DNA of 54,880 nt from an uncultured Alphaproteobacteria bacterium (GCA_902526865.1 CABZMK010000008.1:1-54880), one strand, 5' to 3'; counted from the stretch's first letter, positions 7,773-16,298 are shown. Notes: generated from the sequence alone by a model not told the origin. Program-made: numbers and translations.

Positions 7773-8576
7773 TTAGAAAGAAAATTCTTTTGAAAAACTT
7801 AATCCTTCACTGTCATTGACTTTTACTATTAATGAACCGCCAGTGTTTAAGTAGTTAAAGGTAAAAGATGGATCTTCGGAAAGAGAGATATCAGGTGAAG
7901 CTTCAAAAATTAAATTTCCATCCTGTTCTATTCTTACAAAATTTATAAAATGTGCTGGAATTTCTGATCGTGTCAGTTGGTTGAACTGCAGTCCAGAAAA
8001 GTTTGGATGACTAATTAAAAATCTAGCTTTATTTAATTTATCAGACAAATCACTCGTTTTAATAAATTTCATTTTCATTTTTCCTAATCGTGCCATTACA
8101 GAATCCATGTCAGCAAGACTTGGTGCTGAACAACCTCCAGCAGCTTTAACAAAATTAGAGACCATATACTTTTCACCTTTGTTATTTTCAGCAATTGCTC
8201 TGACGTATGTATATTTGTCAATGCGGACCCTTGTTGAGAAGCTTGCGTTTCCGACTTTAGGACTAAATTCAAATTTGCCGACTACAGGTGAAGGATTTTC
8301 ATCAATAACAATGGTTAGATGTTTTATATAATCAGTAGGTGATTGATCTTTTAGAAAATTTATTGAAATTGGAACAATTGCTGCGTCTAAAGCTCTGTAT
8401 GGTGTTTCAAGAACCATTAGGTTTGAACCATCCTTAATCTTAACATCATCGTCATATAGTAATCCTATTACGTTTTGTTCCCACGTTACAGGCTCAGGCT
8501 TTTTATCACTTGCAAGTGCAAAAGTAACTGAAAAAAATAAAGATAAAAGAATTAACTTAATATTTATAGCATTCAT
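7773..8576 (-). CDS. Quinoprotein dehydrogenase-associated SoxYZ-like carrier protein
   Basis: 267 residues from the ATG at 8576. A longer frame reaches 8738, but only the internal ATG starts with a signal peptide (MNAINIKLILLSLFFSVTFALAS). The N-terminal half is SoxY-like and ends in FVKAAGGCSAP near residue 148, resembling the SoxY GGCG swinging-arm Cys. The C-terminal half (FNQLTRSEIPAHFINFVRIEQDGNLIF) is SoxZ-like. Fused SoxYZ-like carriers are known beside PQQ-dependent alcohol dehydrogenases, with no settled role. It is divergent from xoxF, sharing the long intergenic region. Confidence 0.8.
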   Translation of the reverse strand: MNAINIKLILLSLFFSVTFALASDKKPEPVTWEQNVIGLLYDDDVKIKDGSNLMVLETPYRALDAAIVPISINFLKDQSPTDYIKHLTIVIDENPSPVVGKFEFSPKVGNASFSTRVRIDKYTYVRAIAENNKGEKYMVSNFVKAAGGCSAPSLADMDSVMARLGKMKMKFIKTSDLSDKLNKARFLISHPNFSGLQFNQLTRSEIPAHFINFVRIEQDGNLIFEASPDISLSEDPSFTFNYLNTGGSLIVKVNDSEGLSFSKEFSF

Positions 8577-8885
8577 AAATTTAATATATACATTATAGAA
8601 TGAAATTTTAATAATATTTTTATATATAAATCTCGACAAAATGCAATTCAACAAAACGTCGGAATTTTCTATGTGTATAAGTTGCTGATTATGTTGATTT
8701 TTTTTGAATTCTGAACAAAAGTTAATATTTGCATTCATCTAACGTTCATTTTCTGCATTTTTTTTTGGACTTATCCACAACTTTTTTATAAGATAAAGAT
8801 TAACGTATATATTTGATTTTATTAATAAAATAAGATCTTTGTACTCTGCACCAGACTTTGTTCATGTTACATTCATATTTTTATC
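8577..8885. other. AT-rich non-coding region between the SoxYZ-like gene and xoxF
   Basis: Left part of the only gene-free stretch above 300 bases (8577-9022). I see no convincing gene. It holds two perfect matches to the DnaA box consensus TTATNCACA: TGTGTATAA at 8672-8680 (reverse) and TTATCCACA at 8771-8779 (forward). Otherwise there are only AT runs. It must contain the promoter of the leftward SoxYZ-like gene. Confidence 0.5.
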
Positions 8886-8916
8886 TTGAATTTATGATAT
8901 TCAGCCATAATATAAT
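8886..8916 (+). promoter_or_regulatory. Possible xoxF promoter
   Basis: TTGAAT at 8886-8891 and TATAAT at 8911-8916 resemble sigma-70 -35 and -10 boxes, with a rather long 19-bp spacing. Transcription would then start near 8923, leaving a leader of about 100 nt before xoxF. AT-rich sequence makes chance matches common. Confidence 0.35.
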
Positions 8917-8959
8917 GATGTGGGAGGAAATCAAATAACTAACGATTTATGTTTTGTGT

Positions 8960-9001
8960 TTGATTCCAATCAATAACCGGGCAATCGCCCAAATATTAAT
9001 C
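8960..9001 (+). promoter_or_regulatory. xoxF leader: two inverted repeats followed by ATATTAATC
   Basis: TTGATTCCAATCAA (8960-8973) is a perfect dyad with 6-bp arms. GGGC-AATC-GCCC (8979-8990) is a GC stem with a 4-nt loop. ATATTAATC (8993-9001) follows directly, then the strong ribosome binding site AAAGGAG (9007-9013). The same nonamer, next to a GCCC/GGGC stem, precedes the ribosome binding site of pqqA. A shared regulator-binding or RNA element is an inference. Confidence 0.4.
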
Positions 9002-9022
9002 GTAATAAAGGAGAAATACTTT

Positions 9023-10855
9023 ATGAGTATTTTGAAAAAAAGCATCATTGCTTCAGCTGCTTTAGCTCTTCCATTTGCTGTAAGTGCTAACTCAAAGCTT
9101 GAGAAAATGATGAAAGATCCAGGACAATGGGTACAACAGTCTGGCGATTACGCTGGTCACCGTTTCTCAAACCTTGATCAAATCAACAAAAGTAACGTTG
9201 GTAGCTTAAAAGTCGCTTGGACTTTTTCTACTGGTGTACTTAGAGGTCACGAAGGTGGTCCACTAGTAATTGGTGATGTAATGTATGTTCACACTGCAAT
9301 TCCAAACATAGTGTACGCTTTAGATCTTAATGATAACCAAAGAATCATGTGGAAATACAATCCTGTAAAAGGTGGTAAGTATCCAGGTGGTGAAACTATG
9401 GATAGAGTTATTTCAGTTATGTGCTGTGACAACGTAAACCGTGGTGTTAACTATCACCCTAATGGAACTATCGTTCTACATGCTGCTGATACTTCAGTAA
9501 TCGCGTTAGACGCTAAAACTGGTAAAGAGAAGTGGGTTACAACTAACCTACACGCTGGTACTGGTAAATATGGTGTCTCTGCTTCTACTGGTTCAGGTCA
9601 ACCATTCATCATCAAAGATATGGTAGGTGTTGGTTGTTCTGGTGCTGAATTCGGTGTGAGATGTAACTGGACACAGTACGATATCAACAGTGGTAAGAGA
9701 CTTTGGAGAGCTTACAGCATGGGTCCAGATAAGGACATGTTAGTTGATCCAAACAAAACTACTTCTATGTTAAAACCAATTGGTAAAGATTCTTCATTGA
9801 AAACTTGGCCTGGTGATGCATGGAAAATTGGTGGTGGTTCAATTTGGGGTTTCTACGGTTATGACTCTAAATTAAACACTTTGTACTACGGTACAGGTAA
9901 CCCATCAACATGGAATCCAGTTGTTCGTCCTGGTGACAACAAATGGTCTATGACGATTATGGCTCGTAACCCTGATAACGGTATGGCTAAATGGTTATAC
10001 CAAATGACTCCTTACGATGAGTGGGATTACGACGGTGTTAACGAGATGATTCTTGTTGACATGAAAGTAAAAGGTAAAAACCGTCAAGCACTTGTACACT
10101 TTGACAGAAACGGTTTTGCTTACACAATGGATAGAGCTTCTGGTGAACTATTAGTCGCTGAGAAGTACGATCCAGCTGTGAACTGGGCAACACACGTTGA
10201 CATGAAAACAGGTCGTCCACAAGTGGTAGACAGATATTCAACTGCACACCAAGGTGAAGATGTTAACACTACTAACATCTGCCCAGCGGCTCTAGGTACT
10301 AAAGACCAACAGCCTGCTGCTTACGATAGACTATCTGGATTATTCATGGTTCCAACAAACCACGTTTGCATGGACTACGAACCATTCAAAGTAGACTACG
10401 TTGCTGGTAACGCTTATGTTGGTGCTACATTATCTATGTACCCAGCTCCAGGCGGAACTCACTTAGGTAACTTCATAGCATGGGATGCTGATAAAGGTAA
10501 GATTGCATGGTCAAACCCTGAGCCTTTCTCTGTATGGAGTGGTGCATTAGCAACTGCTGGTGGAATCACATTCTACGGTACGTTAGAAGGATACGCTAAA
10601 GTTGTTGAAAGTAAAACTGGTAAAGAACTATTCTCGTTCAAAACACCTTCTGGTATTATAGGTAACTTCATGGCTTACGAACATAAAGGTAAGCAATATG
10701 TAGGTATCTTATCAGGTGTTGGTGGTTGGGCTGGAATCGGTCTTGCTGCTGGTCTTACTGATCCAACTGCAGGTTTGGGTGCTGTTGGTGCATATTCTGC
10801 ACTAAGTGACCACACTGCACTAGGTGGCGTATTAACTGTCTTCGCTTTACCGTAG
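9023..10855 (+). CDS. xoxF: Lanthanide-dependent methanol dehydrogenase XoxF
   Basis: Periplasmic PQQ quinoprotein oxidising methanol to formaldehyde or formate. 610 residues from the ATG at 9023, which has AAAGGAG upstream and opens a signal peptide ([18 protein letters not shown]). Seen: adjacent Cys pair C134-C135, metal ligands E209 (GAEFG) and N293 (GTGNPS), and DEWDYD at 332-337. D335 is the catalytic Asp and D337 the extra Asp that marks lanthanide enzymes; calcium MxaF has Ala there. The N-terminal motif resembles clade XoxF5 as I recall it. Codon use differs from its neighbours (AAC, TAC, TTC, GGT), fitting very high expression. No MxaI subunit gene is present. Confidence 0.96.
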   Translation: MSILKKSIIASAALALPFAVSANSKLEKMMKDPGQWVQQSGDYAGHRFSNLDQINKSNVGSLKVAWTFSTGVLRGHEGGPLVIGDVMYVHTAIPNIVYALDLNDNQRIMWKYNPVKGGKYPGGETMDRVISVMCCDNVNRGVNYHPNGTIVLHAADTSVIALDAKTGKEKWVTTNLHAGTGKYGVSASTGSGQPFIIKDMVGVGCSGAEFGVRCNWTQYDINSGKRLWRAYSMGPDKDMLVDPNKTTSMLKPIGKDSSLKTWPGDAWKIGGGSIWGFYGYDSKLNTLYYGTGNPSTWNPVVRPGDNKWSMTIMARNPDNGMAKWLYQMTPYDEWDYDGVNEMILVDMKVKGKNRQALVHFDRNGFAYTMDRASGELLVAEKYDPAVNWATHVDMKTGRPQVVDRYSTAHQGEDVNTTNICPAALGTKDQQPAAYDRLSGLFMVPTNHVCMDYEPFKVDYVAGNAYVGATLSMYPAPGGTHLGNFIAWDADKGKIAWSNPEPFSVWSGALATAGGITFYGTLEGYAKVVESKTGKELFSFKTPSGIIGNFMAYEHKGKQYVGILSGVGGWAGIGLAAGLTDPTAGLGAVGAYSALSDHTALGGVLTVFALP

Positions 10856-10878
10856 TAGCGCAAACAGTATTTAAAAGA

Positions 10879-10908
10879 AGCCCGGCTTTTTAGTCGGGCT
10901 TTTTTTTT
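10879..10908 (+). terminator. Rho-independent terminator after xoxF
   Basis: AGCCCG (10879-10884) pairs with CGGGCT (10895-10900), followed by a run of T to 10908. It lies 23 bp after the xoxF stop and separates xoxF from xoxG. Confidence 0.85.
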
Positions 10909-10929
10909 GAAAAAAATTTTTTAAATTTC

Positions 10930-10959
10930 TTGAGATTTTGATATAATTTACAATATAAA
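10930..10959 (+). promoter_or_regulatory. Possible xoxG promoter
   Basis: TTGAGA (10930-10935) and TATAAA (10954-10959) are spaced by 18 bp between the xoxF terminator and xoxG. The terminator makes a separate promoter plausible; the match itself is weak in AT-rich DNA. Confidence 0.3.
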
Positions 10960-10999
10960 TAATAACTATTTTTTTAATGATTAATTAGGACTTTGAAAT

Positions 11000-11614
11000 A
11001 TGAACTTACAATTTAATAAATTTGCTTTAGTTGCATCACTAGTCGTAGGATTTAGTGCTAAAGCTATCCCAACACCCGAAGCAGTTGAACCAGCTTTCGA
11101 CAAAGACGACAACCCAATATATATTATAAAATATGGTAAGGGTGACAGATTAAAAGCAGACGGGACTCCTCTAAACCTTATTCAGATTAAATGTAAGGAT
11201 AACGCCGTCGATATGGTATCTGATGAAGACTTAGAAGAGTGTAGAAATGATGATAGCTTAGTTGAAATGCAATATGGTTGGATGGATTTTGCAACTTATA
11301 AAGGATGGAGAGCTTACCATGCCGAATGTCACGTATGTCACGGGCCTGATGCAATGGGAAGTACTTACGCTCCTTCTTTAATGGTATCGGTTACACAAGG
11401 CTTATCATATGACGATTTCTTTAACGTAATTATGAATGGAAGAGGCGAAGATGAAGGTGCACAAAAAGGTAATGTGATGCCTGCTTACGGTGCAAATACA
11501 AATGTTGCTCCACACGTTGAAGACATATTTCGCTATGTTAAAGCTAGAGCTGACGGTAAAATAAGACGTGGAGTTAGACTACCAAAGCTTCCAAAATTTA
11601 AAGAAGTTGATTAA
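11000..11614 (+). CDS. xoxG: Cytochrome c XoxG, electron acceptor of XoxF
   Basis: 204 residues with an N-terminal export signal (FALVASLVVGFSAKA). One heme site CHVCH at 110-114 and a likely distal Met at 160 (GNVMPAYG), as in cytochrome cL-type acceptors of methanol dehydrogenases. Two further Cys (65 and 81) could form a disulfide. AGGA precedes the ATG. It follows xoxF and precedes xoxJ, the usual xox order, and should pass electrons from XoxF towards a terminal oxidase. Confidence 0.9.
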   Translation: MNLQFNKFALVASLVVGFSAKAIPTPEAVEPAFDKDDNPIYIIKYGKGDRLKADGTPLNLIQIKCKDNAVDMVSDEDLEECRNDDSLVEMQYGWMDFATYKGWRAYHAECHVCHGPDAMGSTYAPSLMVSVTQGLSYDDFFNVIMNGRGEDEGAQKGNVMPAYGANTNVAPHVEDIFRYVKARADGKIRRGVRLPKLPKFKEVD

Positions 11615-11637
11615 ATTCAATTTTACTTAAATTTCAA

Positions 11638-12519
11638 ATGCAACGAGTCTTCATACTTACATTATCTCTAGTAATGTTGCTCACAATGGATGTAAAATCC
11701 AGAGAATCTGCTATTGAAGCTGTTGATACGGAAAATTTACGAGTTTGCGCAGACCCCTCAAATCTCCCTTTTTCAAATGAAAAAGGAGAAGGTTTCGAAA
11801 ATGCTATAGCCGATTTACTCGGTGAAAAGCTCAATATTCCAGTAGTTTATGAATATTTTCCTCAGGTAATAGGGTATGTTAGAAATACCCTTAATAAAAA
11901 AAAGTGTGATATTCTAATTGGCATTACGGCTGGTAACGATCTAGTGCTAAATACCGTACCTTATATGAGATGGTCATATGGGATGATTTTTCTCAAGGAA
12001 AATGGGATAGAAGTTGACAGACCTAATCATCCACAATTAGCTGATTTAAGTATTGGAGTTCAAGCTGGCACCCCACCAACATTTGTTCTACAAAGATATA
12101 ATCTTATGGGTAGGGTAAGACCCTATAACCTCACCTTTGATCCTAGAAAAGCTGTTATTGGAGAGTCGATGATAGAAGATCTGATTGATGGTTTAGTTGA
12201 CATTGTATTTATGTCTGGACCCATTGCTGTGTACTATCTTGAAAAAAAGGGTTATGACAAAAATAAATATCAATTTATTCCTTTAGAAACTACCGATCAG
12301 GGTTGGGGTAGGATGGATTACTACACTACAATGGGGGTAAGAGATGGTGAAACTGATTGGAAGAAAAAGCTAAACAAATTTATAAAAGAAAATCAGGATG
12401 AAATTGACGAAATACTAGTTAAACACAACATTCCAATATTAAGTCTAAAACCCGGCAAAAGAAAAAAATCTGACAGCACTACAGACGCTTTGATAAAAGG
12501 CAGAGCTCCAGTCCAATAA
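11638..12519 (+). CDS. xoxJ: XoxJ, periplasmic binding-protein-like partner of XoxF
   Basis: 293 residues with a signal peptide (VFILTLSLVMLLTMDVKS). LRVCADPSNLPFSNEKGEGFE is the N-terminal lobe of the family 3 solute-binding fold, continued by DILIGITAGND and SIGVQAGTPP, as in MxaJ/XoxJ. These proteins are thought to help activate or mature the methanol dehydrogenase rather than to feed a transporter. It lies 23 bp after xoxG in the same direction. The Lys-rich C-terminal tail (KPGKRKKSDS) has no clear counterpart that I know. Confidence 0.88.
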   Translation: MQRVFILTLSLVMLLTMDVKSRESAIEAVDTENLRVCADPSNLPFSNEKGEGFENAIADLLGEKLNIPVVYEYFPQVIGYVRNTLNKKKCDILIGITAGNDLVLNTVPYMRWSYGMIFLKENGIEVDRPNHPQLADLSIGVQAGTPPTFVLQRYNLMGRVRPYNLTFDPRKAVIGESMIEDLIDGLVDIVFMSGPIAVYYLEKKGYDKNKYQFIPLETTDQGWGRMDYYTTMGVRDGETDWKKKLNKFIKENQDEIDEILVKHNIPILSLKPGKRKKSDSTTDALIKGRAPVQ

Positions 12520-12590
12520 ATATTTTTTGTTGTGTCTTCATCTATTACGAAACGTTTTTCTCAATTATACAAACCAAAAATTTTTGATGT

Positions 12591-13499
12591 ATGAAGATAG
12601 TAAGTCTTATCCCTAGCGCCACTGAAATTGTTTGTTCTCTAGGATTGATTAATAACTTGGTCGGTATTTCGCACGAATGCGATTATCCACAAGGTATTGA
12701 AAAACTTCCTAAACTTACAAAGAGTAAAGTTGATGTCAATGAAACTTCCTATAATATTAACGAAAATATTCAAAGCATTTTAGAAAAAGGACTGTCTGTC
12801 TATGAGGTTGATTCAGAACTACTTCAAAAAATTGATCCAGACGTCATTATTACTCAATCTCATTGTTCAGTATGTGCAGTTTCAATTGAAGATGTAAGAA
12901 AATGTTTAGATCTCTGGCTCAAAAAAAAGCCAATCTTAATAGATTTAAAGCCTAATTATTTTAAAGACGTCATGGACGATATTCTGATTGTTGGAGAAAA
13001 ACTCAATACCCCTAACGAAGCTTCAAAGGTTGTTGAAATAATTAATAAGGAGATTAACGTTATTAAGAAAAAGTTAAACTCTACCAATACGAAAAATGTT
13101 TTGTGTATTGAATGGATAGAGCCCCTAATGATTGCTGGTAATTGGATTCCTGAAATTTTGCGTATAAGCAATGCAGAAAATGTTTTAATTGACTCTGGAA
13201 AAAATTCAAAATTTGTTTCCGCAGGTGAACTTTCATCATATAAATTTGACATTGTAATCTTTATGCCATGCGGATTTGATATAAGTAGAACAAAACTTGA
13301 GATTAAAAAGTCGAACCTTGACTTTCATTCTCTGTTTAAAAAGAAAGAAGTTTTTGTAGTAGACGGTAACAAATTTTTTAATAGACCAGGCCCAAGGTTA
13401 TTGGAAAGTATAAAAATTTTATGCGAAATTATACATCCTGATGTATTTAAACCTGAACCATCGCTGGAAAGGTGGGTGGCTATTAAGCTGTCTGAATAG
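12591..13499 (+). CDS. BtuF-like cobalamin/metal-binding protein, apparently cytoplasmic
   Basis: 302 residues of the helical-backbone binding-protein fold (COG0614 type): VSLIPSATEIVCSLG at the start, VGISHECDYP, DVIITQSHCSVCAVS and LCIEWIEPLMIAGNWIPE. Unlike true BtuF it starts directly at the first strand and has no signal peptide, so the protein should stay in the cytoplasm. The Cys pair in HCSVC is typical of this subgroup, whose ligand is not established. It is downstream of xoxJ by 71 bp and ends at a shared terminator. A vitamin B12 or metal role is possible but unproven. Confidence 0.75.
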   Translation: MKIVSLIPSATEIVCSLGLINNLVGISHECDYPQGIEKLPKLTKSKVDVNETSYNINENIQSILEKGLSVYEVDSELLQKIDPDVIITQSHCSVCAVSIEDVRKCLDLWLKKKPILIDLKPNYFKDVMDDILIVGEKLNTPNEASKVVEIINKEINVIKKKLNSTNTKNVLCIEWIEPLMIAGNWIPEILRISNAENVLIDSGKNSKFVSAGELSSYKFDIVIFMPCGFDISRTKLEIKKSNLDFHSLFKKKEVFVVDGNKFFNRPGPRLLESIKILCEIIHPDVFKPEPSLERWVAIKLSE

Positions 13500-13514
13500 A
13501 AATTAATTTAAAAA

Positions 13515-13542
13515 AAAGCCCAGCTAAATTTGACTGGGCTTT
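13515..13542. terminator. Bidirectional terminator between convergent genes
   Basis: AAAGCCCAG (13515-13523) pairs with CTGGGCTTT (13534-13542). A run of A (13511-13517) gives a U run on the minus strand; on the plus strand only three T follow. It sits between the BtuF-like gene and pseudoazurin. Confidence 0.8.
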
Positions 13543-13564
13543 ATGAGAATAAAACGAATGAATT

Positions 13565-13996
13565 CTAAATTTCACTCAATAATTTGTCTCTTTTTTTCTT
13601 TGATTTGCCACCTGTAACTTTCATAGTTTTTATAGAATCCATGTTGGAGGTATCGCCACCAACTACAACCAAACCAATCATCCCCATTGCTGCGTGAGGA
13701 GAGCATTGGTAGAGGTAAATGCCTGGTTTGTCAAACGTTATAGTCACAGGGTCGTTTAATTTTGTTTTTTTTGGTAATTCATATCCTTCGGGACCAGCTA
13801 GCATTTCTACATTATGTCCTTTAGCCGTAGGAACCCATTCAATAGACTGACCAACATCAATTTTAACGAGTTCTTGACTGTAAACCATTCTTTTTTTTGT
13901 TTCTTTATTTTTATTTAACATTTCTATTGTAACATCAGCGGCAAAAGAATTTGCTGAAAACATTACAAAAAATAAAGTTAGAAAAAGTTTTTTCAT
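13565..13996 (-). CDS. Pseudoazurin-type blue copper protein
   Basis: 143 residues with a signal peptide (MKKLFLTLFFVMFSANSFA). Type 1 copper ligands are complete: H61 (KGHNVE), C98, H101 and M106 (YQCSPHAAMGM), with the C-x2-H-x4-M spacing of pseudoazurin. The ATG at 13996 is chosen over 14020 because AAGGA precedes it and the signal peptide starts there. It probably carries electrons in the periplasm; its place beside the xox and pqq genes suggests a link to methanol oxidation, which is inference. Confidence 0.9.
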   Translation of the reverse strand: MKKLFLTLFFVMFSANSFAADVTIEMLNKNKETKKRMVYSQELVKIDVGQSIEWVPTAKGHNVEMLAGPEGYELPKKTKLNDPVTITFDKPGIYLYQCSPHAAMGMIGLVVVGGDTSNMDSIKTMKVTGGKSKKKRDKLLSEI

Positions 13997-14096
13997 TTTA
14001 CATCCTTTTTTATTGTTCAAATATTATGATATATCTAGTAATTAAATTGGTGTTTGTCAATCATAATGAGAATGCCTATCAATGAATTAACGAAAG

Positions 14097-15254
14097 TTAT
14101 ATAGGTGAATTAAATCTAACGCCGTAACGTCTGTATATAAATTCTGGTGGAGCATGTCTAGCTTCCTCAGCTGCCATTGCAAATATTTCTTTGTGTAAAG
14201 GTGAAATAGAACACGCTGGATCAGTATTTTTGGCGTCACCAGTTAGGGCCATCGCCTGACATCTACAACCTCCCCAATCAATCTCTTTTCTATCACAAGA
14301 TTTACAAGGGTCAGGCATCCAATCGGTACCTCTGTATAGGTTAAATGCCTCAGAGTTCTCCCAAATCCATTTAAGACTTTTTTCTCTAACATTGTCAAAC
14401 TTAAGGTGGGGAATTGTCTCTGCTGCGTGACACGGTAATACCTCTCCTTTTGGATTCATGTTTAAAAACCTTCTTCCCCAACCTCCCATACAATTTTTAG
14501 GATGCTTTGCGTAATAATCGGGAATTACGTAATCAATAACTAATTTACCTTTGAGATCAATTCTAGCTTTTTCAACAATTTCAGTGGCATGATCTAATTG
14601 TTCGGGCGTAGGTATAAATGCTGCTCTATTTTTTAAGGCCCAACCGTAGTATTGAACCTGAGCAATCTCAACCCTTTCAGCATCAAGGTCAAGAGCCATT
14701 TGGATAAAATTTTCAAGATTATCTATATTTTGTCTATGAACAACGCAATTGCAGGTTAACGGTAATTCAACTTCTCTTACCCATTTTGCTACTTCAAGTT
14801 TTTTTGCGTGCCCTCCTTTGTAGCCTCCAATTCTATCTGCATTTTCATTGTCAGTGTCTTGAAAGGAAAGCTGTACATGCTCTAAACCAAGTTTCTCAAG
14901 TTTTTTTAGTCTATCAGGATTTAATAAAACTCCAGAGGTAATAAGATTCGAATATAAACCTTTGACTGTACAATGTTCAACAATATCCTCAAGATCATGC
15001 CTGACTGTTGGCTCTCCACCTGAAAGATGTATTTGATGCATGCCCATATCAACAGCCTGATCAATAACTGATTTCCACTCATCTGTTGTTAACTCACCAG
15101 TTTTTTTCTCAAGTTGGACTGGGTTTGAGCAATAAGGACATTGCAGAGGACATCTATGAGAGAGTTCGGCTAAAAGTGCCAAAGGCGCCTGTATACCATG
15201 TTCAGAAGCAGTCTTTAATTGTTTTGGACCTGATTTTAATTCATCACTTTTCAT
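14097..15254 (-). CDS. pqqE: PqqE, radical SAM enzyme of PQQ synthesis
   Basis: 385 residues. CPLQCPYCSNP near residue 34 is the CxxxCxxC cluster site of radical SAM enzymes; SGGEPTVR follows. The C-terminal SPASM-type Cys set is visible (NCMGGWG, LPCHAAE, DPCKSCDRK, CRCQA). It joins the Glu and Tyr side chains of PqqA while PqqD holds the peptide. Its ATG overlaps the pqqD stop by four bases. Last gene of pqqABCDE; no pqqF or pqqG peptidase gene is in the window. Confidence 0.95.
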   Translation of the reverse strand: MKSDELKSGPKQLKTASEHGIQAPLALLAELSHRCPLQCPYCSNPVQLEKKTGELTTDEWKSVIDQAVDMGMHQIHLSGGEPTVRHDLEDIVEHCTVKGLYSNLITSGVLLNPDRLKKLEKLGLEHVQLSFQDTDNENADRIGGYKGGHAKKLEVAKWVREVELPLTCNCVVHRQNIDNLENFIQMALDLDAERVEIAQVQYYGWALKNRAAFIPTPEQLDHATEIVEKARIDLKGKLVIDYVIPDYYAKHPKNCMGGWGRRFLNMNPKGEVLPCHAAETIPHLKFDNVREKSLKWIWENSEAFNLYRGTDWMPDPCKSCDRKEIDWGGCRCQAMALTGDAKNTDPACSISPLHKEIFAMAAEEARHAPPEFIYRRYGVRFNSPI

Positions 15255-15538
15255 TCTTCAATAAATCCTTTGTCTGACAGTTCTTGCAACATTTCAATTA
15301 CATCTTTCATTATAACCTCTTTAGGTGCATTAAACTTTTTTGACAAGTCAGTTGAGATTTCACCAACAGAAACTTTACCATCGACAAGTTTGAGAATCTC
15401 AACCGCGACTGGATCAAGTTTAACAAGTCGTTCAGGGGCCAAAATAACCCATTCGTCTCTTGCTTTATTATGTCTAAATCTAACATGTTTTGGGAATTTT
15501 GGTTTAACGCTCTCATTTATTTTCAGTATATCTTTCAT
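15251..15538 (-). CDS. pqqD: PqqD, peptide chaperone of PQQ synthesis
   Basis: 95 residues from the ATG at 15538 (MKDILKINESVKPKFPKHVR), the usual PqqD length; a longer frame upstream lies inside pqqC in another frame. FRHNKARDEWVILAPERLVKLDPVAVEIL is the family core. PqqD binds PqqA and presents it to PqqE. It overlaps the pqqC end by 26 bp and the pqqE start by 4 bp. Confidence 0.92.
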   Translation of the reverse strand: MKDILKINESVKPKFPKHVRFRHNKARDEWVILAPERLVKLDPVAVEILKLVDGKVSVGEISTDLSKKFNAPKEVIMKDVIEMLQELSDKGFIEE

Positions 15539-16298
15539 TAAAATCCTCTGGCATAAAAGCTCCTGGCGGAACATGTCCATTGATATAGGAGTGATAAAGA
15601 GCGTCCTGCATAACCCATAAGACATCCGTTTTAAATTTTAAAGCTTCGCAAACAGAATCTTGTTCTTTTCTTGTTTTAGCATTTTTTAGTGCATAGTTTA
15701 AGACAAAATCGGCATCATCAGTTGCCTGATCAACTCTTTTTTTAAAATAAGCCATAGTTATATCATTAATAAAATCGTAGTTTTCAAGCATACCTACGAT
15801 ACGCTCTTTATGAATCTTAGGAGCAAAAAGCTCTGTTAGCGAAGATGTTACTCCTTCAAGAATTGACTTCTCCCTTACAAAAGTCACATATGCATCAACG
15901 GCAAATTTGGTAGCTGGGAGAACGCCATCGGTTGATTTTACATAATCTCGATCCAAATCAAGACCATCAGTTAATTTATACCATCGTTCAATACCACCTT
16001 CGTCCCCTTTTCTTCCATCATGATCCAATATTCTTTTAATCCAAATTCTCCTAAGGTCAGGGTCTTTAATTCTAGACATTAATGCAGAGTCTTTAATAGA
16101 AATATTGATCTGATAATAATATCTATTGATCGCCCATGCCTGTACTTGTCCTCTACTTAACTTTCCACTATGAAGAAGATGATGAAACCTACAATTATCA
16201 TGGTAACGTTCAGCACCGATATTTCTAAGGCGTTGCTCAAACTCATTTTTAGTCATGAGTATTTGGTTTTTTAGTTTTTCTTCTGCAATACTTTTCAT
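15513..16298 (-). CDS. pqqC: PqqC, pyrroloquinoline-quinone synthase
   Basis: 261 residues, normal length. RYHDNCRFHHLLHSGKLSRGQVQAWAINRYYYQINISIKDSALMSRI and RIWIKRILDHDGRKGDEGGIERW are the core helices of the cofactorless oxidase that closes the last ring of PQQ. The final NEFEQRLR-type start region is complete. Coupled to pqqB by ATGA. Confidence 0.95.
   Translation of the reverse strand: MKSIAEEKLKNQILMTKNEFEQRLRNIGAERYHDNCRFHHLLHSGKLSRGQVQAWAINRYYYQINISIKDSALMSRIKDPDLRRIWIKRILDHDGRKGDEGGIERWYKLTDGLDLDRDYVKSTDGVLPATKFAVDAYVTFVREKSILEGVTSSLTELFAPKIHKERIVGMLENYDFINDITMAYFKKRVDQATDDADFVLNYALKNAKTRKEQDSVCEALKFKTDVLWVMQDALYHSYINGHVPPGAFMPEDFNERYTENK

Noticed and set aside
8577-8738. Longer N terminus of the SoxYZ-like protein
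   Set aside because: The extra 54 residues would bury the signal peptide that starts at ATG 8576.
8954-9022. Longer N terminus for xoxF in the same frame
   Set aside because: The extension has no signal character, while ATG 9023 has AAAGGAG and a clean signal peptide; the region is the leader.
9023-10855. Calling this gene mxaF
   Set aside because: The catalytic motif is DEWDYD; MxaF has Ala at the last position, and no mxaI is present.
6449-12691. TTATCCACA at 6449-6457 and 12683-12691 as DnaA sites
   Set aside because: Both lie in coding sequence, and a few exact matches are expected by chance in AT-rich DNA of this length.
15270-15620. Plus-strand frame opposite pqqC/pqqD
   Set aside because: Ser/Thr-rich shadow of real genes; pqqD and pqqC on the other strand are clear family members.
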